Below are positions 24,920 through 31,437 of a stretch of 64,000 nt of DNA, one piece after another. The translations under genes were made by a program, and so were the position numbers. Under the pieces are notes generated by a model. That model worked only from the letters and a program-made list of their open reading frames with translations. It did not search any database and had not been told where the DNA came from. This stretch comes from an uncultured Lachnospiraceae bacterium (GTDB taxonomy: Bacteria > Bacillota > Clostridia > Lachnospirales > Lachnospiraceae), in assembly GCA_900546325.1 (NCBI GenBank), contig URCR01000002.1:1-64000 (forward strand). Direction: 5' to 3'. Numbering within the stretch: position 1 is the stretch's first letter; each line of letters opens with the position of its first letter.

Positions 24920-25440
24920 CTGTTCTCCTCCACCTTTCTGATGATTTCGTCTGCCACTTCATTCAATCCGGCATTGCGGAGGATTTCTGCTACCGCCTCA
25001 ACCGAGATGTATTGCCCTCTTGCTTTGGTGTTTTCCTCGTCAATCTGGCTTAAGATTTCAAAATTAAGGTCTACATCGCATGTTTCCTTGAGTTCGGCTG
25101 CGTAGTCGCTCACTCTCACATAATTTTCTCCAAAGCGATCCAGTTCCAGGCAGTCAGCACAGACTCTGTTTAATTCCTTTTCGAAGTCTCCGATCCGCTT
25201 CTTTCTCCAGCCGTATTTGTCATACAGCGTCCAAAGAGTCGTTGTTTTGATCGTAGATACAATCCGCATTGCCAGCATGTTGTAGAGTTCTCTCATGCCG
25301 TCATAGCTTTTCATTGCCAAGGGCAACTCTAAGATTCCCCTTGCTTTCATGTCACTTTCCAATGCTTCAATTCCTTTTTCTTTCGCTACTCTAAGCGCGT
25401 AAGCCATACCTTCTCGTCTTAGTCTTTCTTCTTTCTTCAT
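24916..25440 (-). CDS. hypothetical protein upstream of parA
   Basis: 174 aa from ATG 25440 (MKKEERLRREGMAYALRVA). Helical; includes YNMLAMRIVSTIKTTTLWTLYDKYGWRKKRI and YISVEAVAEILRNAGL. Family of unknown function found beside phage ParA genes. Overlaps ParA by 4 nt. Confidence 0.55.
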   Translation of the reverse strand: MKKEERLRREGMAYALRVAKEKGIEALESDMKARGILELPLAMKSYDGMRELYNMLAMRIVSTIKTTTLWTLYDKYGWRKKRIGDFEKELNRVCADCLELDRFGENYVRVSDYAAELKETCDVDLNFEILSQIDEENTKARGQYISVEAVAEILRNAGLNEVADEIIRKVEENR

Positions 25441-25624
25441 CGCGTTTTCTCCTCTTTTCCTCTTGTTTTCGGTCGTAATCTGTTTCGTATAGGTATTCGT
25501 GTCCATTGTAATAAAAGTAGTAAGTTGTGCCCCTTAACTGCTCCTCGCCTATGTATCTGCCCCTATCAGCTCCGTCATATATGGATCGGGCTTCTTTCTT
25601 GGCAATTTCTAGTTCACTTTGCAT
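25391..25624 (-). CDS. small charged hypothetical protein
   Basis: 77 aa, ATG after GGAAGGAG. EARSIYDGADRGRYIGEEQLRGT, aromatic YYFYYNGHEYLYETDYD, highly basic C-terminus. Overlaps the next gene by 50 nt. Function unknown. Confidence 0.5.
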   Translation of the reverse strand: MQSELEIAKKEARSIYDGADRGRYIGEEQLRGTTYYFYYNGHEYLYETDYDRKQEEKRRKRDEERRKTKTRRYGLRA

Positions 25625-26040
25625 TTCTGCATCTCCTTCCTGAGATAGCTTGTGCGTTCCCAGTCACTCTCAAAAAAACTGATCACATGCTGTCGTCTAT
25701 ATGCACTGATCGCCTGCCATTCTTCCCTGCTGGCGACGTCTCTTCCGGTCCTTGCTTTAAAATCTTTCTGCTCCCACTTGTCCAGCTCCGTCTCATACAT
25801 ACTTTTTACATAGTCATTGTCTGTATAAATCGCAACTTGGCAATTTTTATTTAATTTTCCCAGTGCCTCTACTGTCGCCTTTAACACCGCCTCGTTATAG
25901 GTTAATCTCACTGACCTGAGAGTAAATCTTGTTTCCGTCCTCCCGTCTTTGCGTATGTACTCCAGGAGGAAGCAGTATCTTCTTTCCAAGCGCTGCGGCG
26001 CTTTTTTATCCGCCTCGATGTATATGTTTACCTTGTACAC
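25609..26040 (-). CDS. RNase H-like protein
   Basis: 143 aa, GTG start after GGGGGAT. N-terminal strands VNIYIEADKKAPQRLERRYCFLLEY, then TYNEAVLKATVEALGKL, CQVAIYTDNDYVKSMYE: the order and YTDNDYV motif of RNase HI-like folds seen in phage. The canonical first Asp is not obvious, so activity is uncertain. Confidence 0.6.
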   Translation of the reverse strand: MYKVNIYIEADKKAPQRLERRYCFLLEYIRKDGRTETRFTLRSVRLTYNEAVLKATVEALGKLNKNCQVAIYTDNDYVKSMYETELDKWEQKDFKARTGRDVASREEWQAISAYRRQHVISFFESDWERTSYLRKEMQKCKVN

Positions 26041-26752
26041 TCGTATCCCCCCCTATCTTGATTAATGTGTAGTATCTATATGGGTATCCGGTTACTGGAT
26101 TGATCCCTTCCACAACGGAGGTCTTGTCCACATAATAGCCTTTTGGAGGCTTTATCTCCTTTTGCCATGTCCTGCGCTTCATGATCTTTGTTTCCGGATC
26201 GCGCTCTATCATATTCCGGGATCTGGAATACGGTTCTCCCTGGGATTGATCTGATTTTTTTGCAATGTACTCTGCCAGATCCTGAAAACCGCCCTCCTCA
26301 TACAATAGCTGCATGTGGACTCGTCCCTTTTTCCACTGCCTAGCAAGGAGTAGATCTCCTCCGTCAATCCGGTTTAGGATCATATGCGCGTGTATTGCTC
26401 CTCTTGCTCCCTGCTCCATCTTTAGGATCCACTTTAACTGCTTGTCCTGCTTTTTGTAGTGGTACTTTAATCTATTTAAGAGGTTTGACATATCCTTTCT
26501 GGCTGTCTCCATGTCTTTTGGTCTGTCAGATGGTCTATATGTAAAAGTCAGCCAGTAATCTCCTTCCCCAAAGTTCCACTTGATCAGTCTTCTTACCTTT
26601 CTCACTTTCATCCACTGGTTCTGCTTCTTAATCTGCTCCGGAGTGGCTTTCTTTTTCTTCTCTCTCCTCTGTCCCGGCGCCCCATATCTCCCAGTGTGCT
26701 TCTCTTCCACCTCCAGCGAATCCTTAAAAGTCCATATATCCCTCTTGTACAT
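26006..26752 (-). CDS. rep: HUH-type replication initiator
   Basis: 248 aa from ATG 26752 (GGGAGGACAGAAAA before it). YWLTFTYRPSDRPKD is motif 1; GAIHAHMILNRID holds the HUH metal motif (H-A-H); RTW and a C-terminal part follow. Rolling-circle type initiator, distantly related to the prophage B Rep at 59624. The early position and ParA linkage suggest episomal or phage replication. Confidence 0.78.
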   Translation of the reverse strand: MYKRDIWTFKDSLEVEEKHTGRYGAPGQRREKKKKATPEQIKKQNQWMKVRKVRRLIKWNFGEGDYWLTFTYRPSDRPKDMETARKDMSNLLNRLKYHYKKQDKQLKWILKMEQGARGAIHAHMILNRIDGGDLLLARQWKKGRVHMQLLYEEGGFQDLAEYIAKKSDQSQGEPYSRSRNMIERDPETKIMKRRTWQKEIKPPKGYYVDKTSVVEGINPVTGYPYRYYTLIKIGGDTSVQGKHIHRGG

Positions 26753-26888
26753 TTTTCTGTCCTCCCTTAGTCGTAAGTTTAATATCCTAATCAAGTTTAA
26801 AAAGAGGTTCTTTCCCTCCCATTCTCTTGACATCCTGCCATACAAACTTTATACTAAAGGTAGGTAATCAAAGCTGTATAGCTTGCCC

Positions 26889-27338
26889 CTACGGTTCTCC
26901 CAAATCGTAGGGGTTTCCTTTTTCCAGACTTTCTAACAATCTTTCTGCTTCTGCCTTTACATAACGCAGCATTTGTATTGTTTCTTTTCTTGTCTCTTCC
27001 AAATGTTCTTTTTTTGTTTCGCACCTGCTCAGATTTATATATAGGCTTTCCAGCAGCTTTCTGTTTTGCGTTTCAGCGCATCCTAAATACTTGGATATCA
27101 TTTTTAGGTTGCCTCTGCTTAATGCCTCGTTGAATGCGTATCTGATTGCTCGCTCTACTGCTCCGCATGTTACTTTGTATTCCATGGCCACTCTCTCGTA
27201 GAGAATCATCGTCTTTACTGTTTTCCACTTCCAACTTTCCTCAAATAGTTCCATGATGTATACAATATACTGTGCACCTTTCAAATGCATATCAATTCCC
27301 ATTTCAGGCAAAATCTTTTCCGCCTTTTCCTTTATCAT
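26889..27338 (-). CDS. Spo0A C-terminal-domain-like DNA-binding protein
   Basis: 149 aa. PEMGIDMHLKGAQYIVYIMEL and KVTCGAVERAIRYAFNEALSRG match the Spo0A effector domain (trihelical HTH) without its receiver domain. ATG after AAGGAAAG. Such proteins could act on host sporulation promoters or the phage's own; inference. Confidence 0.65.
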   Translation of the reverse strand: MIKEKAEKILPEMGIDMHLKGAQYIVYIMELFEESWKWKTVKTMILYERVAMEYKVTCGAVERAIRYAFNEALSRGNLKMISKYLGCAETQNRKLLESLYINLSRCETKKEHLEETRKETIQMLRYVKAEAERLLESLEKGNPYDLGEP

Positions 27339-27392
27339 TTGACTTTCCTTCTTTTTCCCTTTATACTTAAATCGGATTATTACTTGAGCGCA

Positions 27393-27569
27393 TTATCGGT
27401 TCCCCAACCGTGCGCTCTTTTTTGGTGGGTGAGTAATATCAATCAGCTTCAATTCCTCCAATCCCTTCTTTTCCCGTTCCGGAAATGGAATGATTTTTGC
27501 CATCGGTTCTGTTCTCTTCTCATATGTTTCAATTTTTTCATGTTTTCTAAAAAATCCCCAAACGCCCAT
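27393..27569 (-). CDS. small hypothetical protein
   Basis: 58 aa, MGVWGFFRKHEKIETYEKR, KIIPFPEREKKGLEELKLID. ATG after AAAGGAGAAAGCGAAT. No known domain. Confidence 0.55.
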   Translation of the reverse strand: MGVWGFFRKHEKIETYEKRTEPMAKIIPFPEREKKGLEELKLIDITHPPKKSARLGNR

Positions 27570-27583
27570 ATTCGCTTTCTCCT

Positions 27584-27736
27584 TTACGCAATTTTTTCCC
27601 TTTCAAAATGTAATATCTTCATCGTCTGATCAAATTTATCCTCTATGATCTTTGCAACTTCTTCCGGATTCATTTCATCCTGATTTTCCCATTTTCCATT
27701 CACTTTGATCATGCTTACAATTTCTAATCTTTTCAT
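27584..27736 (-). CDS. small hypothetical protein
   Basis: 50 aa, MKRLEIVSMIKVNGKWENQD, NPEEVAKIIEDKFD. ATG after GGGAGGTGCGAA. A common tiny protein of Clostridia phages with unknown role. Confidence 0.6.
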   Translation of the reverse strand: MKRLEIVSMIKVNGKWENQDEMNPEEVAKIIEDKFDQTMKILHFEREKIA

Positions 27737-27819
27737 TTCGCACCTCCCCTACACTCTATGCGCTGCTGCTTGTACGATTTATCTTGTCCAGGAGGATTCA
27801 TCGTCCTCCTGGTCATATT

Positions 27820-28689
27820 TTACTTATTTTCCGTCACGACAGTATCTGCTCCTTGCACCTCTACCCATCCGTGTTCTTTTCTCGCTTCCGCTTCTTTCAT
27901 TCGGATCAGCTCATCCGTAATGGATTGGCTCACGATCCGGTTAGATTCTGCTTCTGCTTCCGCATTTGTGATCGTAACCGCTTTATCCGCCTCTGCTTTT
28001 GCTTTATTGGCTTCTCCTTGCGCAATAGCAGTCTGCTTATCGAGTTCTGCTTTCTCGGCATCCTGCTTCGCCTGTTCTTTTGCCTGCACTTTCTTTTGCA
28101 GTTCTTTATCCAGCTGTACATCAATGATCAGTGCGGACTGTACCTCGATGCCGTACTCCTCTTTCAGCTTCTCGTTCAGATATTTTGTAATCTCTGCTCC
28201 TACTTCCGATCTCTTTGTGCTGTAAATATCCATCACAGAAAACTTCGGAGTCACTTCTTTTATGTAAGCAATAATAGAGTTTTTTACTTTAGACTCTACG
28301 ATTTCCTCGCCATCCATCCCGTTAAATTTCTCATAGAGTGATGTCACTCTTTCCGGGATAAAATTGTAGTTTACTGTCATATTCATCTTTACCATGCCAC
28401 CGTCTGCCGGGGCATCTACATGGGTGTCTTTCTCCAGTTTTTTCTCGTTAAAATCTGCTGCGTTATTGCTTAAAACAAGTTGCTGCTGAGAGATTGGATA
28501 ATCTTTTACTTTTGCCAGTGGTCCTACAAATTGGAATCCTGGTCCTAAAGTCTTTTCCTTTACCCCGCTTTTTGCAGTGTATACAACACCTACTTCTCCT
28601 TGTCCTACATAAGTTCCGGACATTGCCACATAAACTCCTGCTACAGTAACCGCTACTGCGATGATGGCTCCTGCGATTTTTGCTTTCAT
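27820..28689 (-). CDS. SPFH/prohibitin-family membrane protein
   Basis: 289 aa. An N-terminal helix (IAGAIIAVAVTVAGVYVAM) anchors it; an SPFH domain follows (GQGEVGVVYTAKSGVKEKTLGPGFQF, SVMDIYSTKRSEVGAEI), then a long coiled coil (KAKAEADKAVTITNAEAEAES). Prohibitin-like proteins make membrane rings and occur in a number of phages, where they are suspected to guard the membrane or block superinfection (inference). Confidence 0.88.
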   Translation of the reverse strand: MKAKIAGAIIAVAVTVAGVYVAMSGTYVGQGEVGVVYTAKSGVKEKTLGPGFQFVGPLAKVKDYPISQQQLVLSNNAADFNEKKLEKDTHVDAPADGGMVKMNMTVNYNFIPERVTSLYEKFNGMDGEEIVESKVKNSIIAYIKEVTPKFSVMDIYSTKRSEVGAEITKYLNEKLKEEYGIEVQSALIIDVQLDKELQKKVQAKEQAKQDAEKAELDKQTAIAQGEANKAKAEADKAVTITNAEAEAESNRIVSQSITDELIRMKEAEARKEHGWVEVQGADTVVTENK

Positions 28690-28862
28690 TCTTCCTGCTC
28701 CTTTACTTTTTCTTTAATCTTTTCATGTGTTTCTTTTTCTATTTCAAAGACACTTTCTTGTCTTTTAATAGCAATGTACACTCTGCTCCACACCCACCAG
28801 ACGCAAATTCCAACCGATGCGAAGAGCAATGTTGTTAATGCAAATATTGCGATTCTTCCCAT
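28686..28862 (-). CDS. small membrane protein coupled to SPFH gene
   Basis: 58 aa, ATG 28862. MGRIAIFALTTLLFASVGIC VWWVW helix, then a charged C-terminal helix (EKETHEKIKEKVKEQEE). Stop and the SPFH start overlap as ATGA, so the two are co-translated and may interact. Confidence 0.6.
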   Translation of the reverse strand: MGRIAIFALTTLLFASVGICVWWVWSRVYIAIKRQESVFEIEKETHEKIKEKVKEQEE

Positions 28863-28868
28863 ATCTCT

Positions 28869-29054
28869 TTACCTTTCCACGAAATAATCTACCGTTACCC
28901 CGAAAAACTTCGCTACTTTTGCTATGTTTTCCAATGATGGAGAGGATTTTTTCCATCCCTTTATCGTCTTGTTTCCAAAGCCCAGCTGTTTTTCAAGAGT
29001 TCTTATCTTTATTCCTCTTTCTTCGGCTAATTTTTCTATTTTTTCATATACCAT
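28869..29054 (-). CDS. XRE-family HTH protein (Cro/antirepressor-like)
   Basis: 61 aa from ATG 29054. MVYEKIEKLAEERGIKIRTL, QLGFGNKTIKGWKKSSPSLENIAKVAKFFGV: a minimal XRE HTH. It is first in the early leftward operon and so a Cro-type regulator candidate. Confidence 0.75.
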   Translation of the reverse strand: MVYEKIEKLAEERGIKIRTLEKQLGFGNKTIKGWKKSSPSLENIAKVAKFFGVTVDYFVER

Positions 29055-29208
29055 TTTCTTACCTCTATGGACTTTTCTTTCATTTCTTGCTACAATGTCT
29101 TTGTTACCTTTAGATAATTTTCTAATGGCATTTGCCGGAAAGGAGCTTATTAAGGAGTAACATTTTATCAAGGACGCAGGGAATAATCATTAAGAAAGGA
29201 GTTTGCGA

Positions 29209-29289
29209 AGGTACGTTTCTTATGATTCGTTATTTACTTTCGTAATAATGGTTTGTGCCATTATTACGGCAGTGAATTATCGCAAGTAG
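29209..29289 (+). CDS. tiny membrane peptide with AGG start
   Basis: 26 residues: AGG then YVSYDSLFTFVIMVCAIITAV NYRK. SD AAAGGAG lies 7 nt before AGG; no ATG/GTG precedes the hydrophobic helix (a TTG three codons earlier is too close to the SD). A strong rho-independent terminator follows. Resembles holin-like type I toxin peptides. If real, it is the tenth AGG start and the only one on the plus strand. Confidence 0.5.
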   Translation, partial: RYVSYDSLFTFVIMVCAIITAVNYRK

Positions 29290-29329
29290 CGATAAACTTT
29301 GTGCATCTCTTTTTTACCCTGCGTTATGT

Positions 29330-29358
29330 CCCGGCAGCTTATGTTGCCGGGCTTTTTT
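29330..29358 (+). terminator. rho-independent terminator
   Basis: CCCGGCA/TGCCGGG stem (29330-29336 with 29345-29351) followed by GC and TTTTTT. Ends the tiny-peptide transcript. Confidence 0.8.
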
Positions 29359-29392
29359 ATTTTTCTCCTCTCCGGCGATGCAGCTCTCTTTT

Positions 29393-29533
29393 AAAGGAGC
29401 TGCAAAGGAACAACGAAGTGTGAATATGTGTATGAGTATATTTTAGAAGGAAATTTAACAATGGGCTTTTAAATGTATTATTCATTTAGGCTGCCTGCTA
29501 CCTTTTTCTTCGTTGTTCCTTTGCAACTCCTTT
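29393..29533. repeat. 26-bp inverted repeat pair
   Basis: Arms 29393-29418 and 29508-29533 match at 25 of 26 positions as inverted copies, 89 bp apart. The centre contains no convincing gene. It could form a very stable RNA hairpin, act as antisense control, or be recombination ends. Confidence 0.7.
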
Positions 29534-29543
29534 CTTATTTTTC

Positions 29544-29714
29544 TTACGATAATCTTTCCTTCGATAGACATTCTTCTACCTTCTGATCAATAACGATCGG
29601 CAGAGCGGTTTTTAGCATTTGCAATTCTTTTAATGTGATTCCTTTTTCTGTACACATTTTTAAAATCTCTTTTGCTAAACGCTCTGCGTTTTTATAGCTT
29701 TCCATTGCATCCAC
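29544..29714 (-). CDS. small helical hypothetical protein
   Basis: 56 aa, GTG start 8 nt after GGAGG. VDAMESYKNAERLAKEILKM, LKELQMLKTALPIVIDQKVE. Unknown function. Confidence 0.6.
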   Translation of the reverse strand: MDAMESYKNAERLAKEILKMCTEKGITLKELQMLKTALPIVIDQKVEECLSKERLS

Positions 29715-29792
29715 TTTTCTCGCCTCCTATCCTGCTTTCCTGCACATGTGCTCTGCGCATAAAGCAAATCCCTCCAGTGATCTAGCATCTTT

Positions 29793-29948
29793 CTATCCAG
29801 CCTTTCTTCTTGATGTCGTTTCTCTGTCCATGGCATCTCTTGCGCGCAACACTTCCGAATTGCTTTTCATAATTAAAAGGCTCTCTTTATCCATCTTCTT
29901 CATGTTACTCACGGTTTCTTTAATAAAAGCTTTCATCTCTTCTGACAT
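29793..29948 (-). CDS. small protein of the immunity region
   Basis: 51 aa, MSEEMKAFIKETVSNMKKMD, SLLIMKSNSEVLRARDAMDR. A close paralogue is at 61433-61591 in prophage B. Helical; function unknown. Confidence 0.6.
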   Translation of the reverse strand: MSEEMKAFIKETVSNMKKMDKESLLIMKSNSEVLRARDAMDRETTSRRKAG

Positions 29949-29967
29949 TGCTTTTCTCACTCCTTTC

Positions 29968-30075
29968 CTATTTTCTTTTGTTTCTCCAGCTTTTTAAAAC
30001 TGTAATAATTACCGCAATATTTATTGCAATTAGTATGACATTTACTAAAATGACTGTAGCATCTACAATATTCAT
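29968..30075 (-). CDS. 35-aa single-span membrane peptide
   Basis: MNIVDATVILVNVILIAINI AVIITVLKSWRNKRK; ATG after GGAGGAAGCGC. Paralogue at 61607-61714. Type I toxin-like or holin-like by composition only. Confidence 0.55.
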   Translation of the reverse strand: MNIVDATVILVNVILIAINIAVIITVLKSWRNKRK

Positions 30076-30132
30076 GCGCTTCCTCCTTTTTTCTTTTATA
30101 TTGACAACGGGTTTTAAAAAAGCTATTCTTTT

Positions 30133-30153
30133 AGTAGGGGCTGTGCCCCTACT
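30133..30153. terminator. GC hairpin after 42-aa peptide gene
   Basis: AGTAGGGGC/GCCCCTACT 9-bp stem with a 3-nt loop, immediately after the 30155-30283 gene on the minus strand, followed by A/T-rich sequence. Confidence 0.65.
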
Positions 30154-30154
30154 T

Positions 30155-30283
30155 TTACTCAAGCAATGTTTTTACTATATCTAGTATTTCATTGATGAGT
30201 TGTATGAGTGCCGTAAGTAACACGAGTTTTTCAATTGTGGTGATGTGTTGCTTGCGGCTTTTCTTTTTCTTCTTTTTACCCAT
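30155..30283 (-). CDS. holin-like / type I toxin-like peptide
   Basis: 42 aa: Lys-rich MGKKKKKKSRKQHI head and the helix KLVLLTALIQLINEILDIVK. GGAGGTAAACACA precedes ATG. Paralogues at 61794 (near identical) and 17427 (distant). Confidence 0.55.
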   Translation of the reverse strand: MGKKKKKKSRKQHITTIEKLVLLTALIQLINEILDIVKTLLE

Positions 30284-30422
30284 TGTGTTTACCTCCATTT
30301 GTTCCTTATAGCTACATTATATTCCCTTTAATCTACTTTGTCAACTATTTTTTGTCCCTTAAAGCAACTTTTATTCTTGACTTTATCTCTCACGCGAGAT
30401 ATAATCGGTATTAGAAAGGTAG

Positions 30423-30854
30423 GTGAATATTTTGACTCAAGGAGATAATATTTTGACTCAAGGAGATAGAATTAAGAAATTACGCAAAGAACTAGACTGC
30501 ACTCTTGAAAGATTTGGGAAACCTTTAGGTGTCGGAAAAACTGCTATTTCAAAAATTGAAAAAGGAGAGAATAACCTAACCGAACAAATGCTCCTTTCAA
30601 TATGCAGGGAATTTAATGTAAATCAAGAATGGCTCCGCACTGGTGAAGGGGAAATGTTTATTCCAGTGCCTGAAGAAGACGAGGTTGCAGCCTACGTCGA
30701 AGACTTGTTGGCGGATGACGGGGAGAATGAACTTTATAATTTGATAAAGTCAATCATGCGCACATATAACGAGTTATCTCCAAAATCGCAAGAAGTGCTC
30801 AGGGATGCAAGTAAGAAATTGGTCGAAAATTTAAAAAAGGAAAAAGGAGATTAA
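30423..30854 (+). CDS. XRE-family phage repressor
   Basis: 143 aa from GTG 30423; TTG 30453 is a strong alternative because AAGGAG lies 8 nt before it. A 21-bp tandem duplication (TTTTGACTCAAGGAGATA units) created the two starts. The XRE HTH (LRKELDCTLERFGKPLGVGKTAISKIEKG) is followed by CREFNVNQEWLRTGEGEMF and a C-terminal oligomerisation domain (NLIKSIMRTYNELSPKSQEV). Rightward master repressor candidate of prophage A. Confidence 0.8.
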   Translation: MNILTQGDNILTQGDRIKKLRKELDCTLERFGKPLGVGKTAISKIEKGENNLTEQMLLSICREFNVNQEWLRTGEGEMFIPVPEEDEVAAYVEDLLADDGENELYNLIKSIMRTYNELSPKSQEVLRDASKKLVENLKKEKGD

Positions 30855-30970
30855 TTCTCCTCTTTCCTTTCGAGATGTTTTTTAATAATTGTGTACAACT
30901 GTTTTAAGAAACGCTCATCCGACTCCTCCAGTTTTTCCATAAATTCAATAATAATTTTTTTGTAATTCAT
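30851..30970 (-). CDS. 39-aa helical peptide downstream of SOS-like box
   Basis: MNYKKIIIEFMEKLEESDER FLKQLYTIIKKHLERKEEN; ATG after GGGAGGTACAA. Paralogue at 63440. It overlaps the repressor's 3' end on the other strand; both prophages keep this arrangement, with two SOS-like boxes upstream. Confidence 0.6.
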   Translation of the reverse strand: MNYKKIIIEFMEKLEESDERFLKQLYTIIKKHLERKEEN

Positions 30971-30991
30971 TTGTACCTCCCATGCCCGCAA

Positions 30992-31003
30992 GAACACTCG
31001 TTC
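30992..31003. promoter_or_regulatory. SOS/LexA-like box 1, prophage A
   Basis: GAACACTCGTTC matches the GAAC-N4-GTTC core used by Gram-positive LexA; just upstream of the 39-aa peptide gene. Confidence 0.5.
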
Positions 31004-31055
31004 GTTTTATAATATAGATGATACTACACCCCTTTCTGTATTTCAATAGTTTTGC

Positions 31056-31067
31056 GAACATTTGTTC
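31056..31067. promoter_or_regulatory. SOS/LexA-like box 2, prophage A
   Basis: CGAACATTTGTTCT, a near-consensus SOS box or repressor operator, 53 bp from box 1. The same pair exists at 63581 and 63649 in prophage B. Confidence 0.6.
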
Positions 31068-31153
31068 TTTTGTATTTTTTCTTACATTAAAGTAAACATG
31101 GGAACCGCAAAAAACTTATGCAAAAACTGGAAATTGTCCCTATGTGTGGACAC

Positions 31154-31369
31154 TTATTTATAATCAGATAGAAAAAGGTCTGTAATTCTTAATTTCAACC
31201 CTTTCGCTATCGCTTCCATTTCATCCATCGTAGGAGATTTCTGTTGCAATTGTATCTTGTTAATGGTTGATTTTGGTATATCCGTCAAACTGGACACCTG
31301 ACGGACAGAAAGATTTCTTGAATACATAATTTTATCTAATATAATTTCCATGGTATGTATTCTGTCCAT
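31154..31369 (-). CDS. small XRE-family HTH protein
   Basis: 71 aa. DKIMYSRNLSVRQVSSLTDI PKSTINKIQLQQKSPTMDEM: HTH of the XRE family. Paralogue at 63747. Second regulator of the immunity region; no clear SD. Confidence 0.7.
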   Translation of the reverse strand: MDRIHTMEIILDKIMYSRNLSVRQVSSLTDIPKSTINKIQLQQKSPTMDEMEAIAKGLKLRITDLFLSDYK

Positions 31370-31437
31370 TTCAATGGGGATGTATTCAAATAATATATGT
31401 GTGGCGTATAATTTAATAAGACATGGAGGAAATTTCT

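Noticed and set aside
29460..29475. Short ATG-GGC-TTT-TAA leader peptide inside the inverted repeat
   Set aside because: Three codons only, with no sign of attenuation control; not supportable as a gene.
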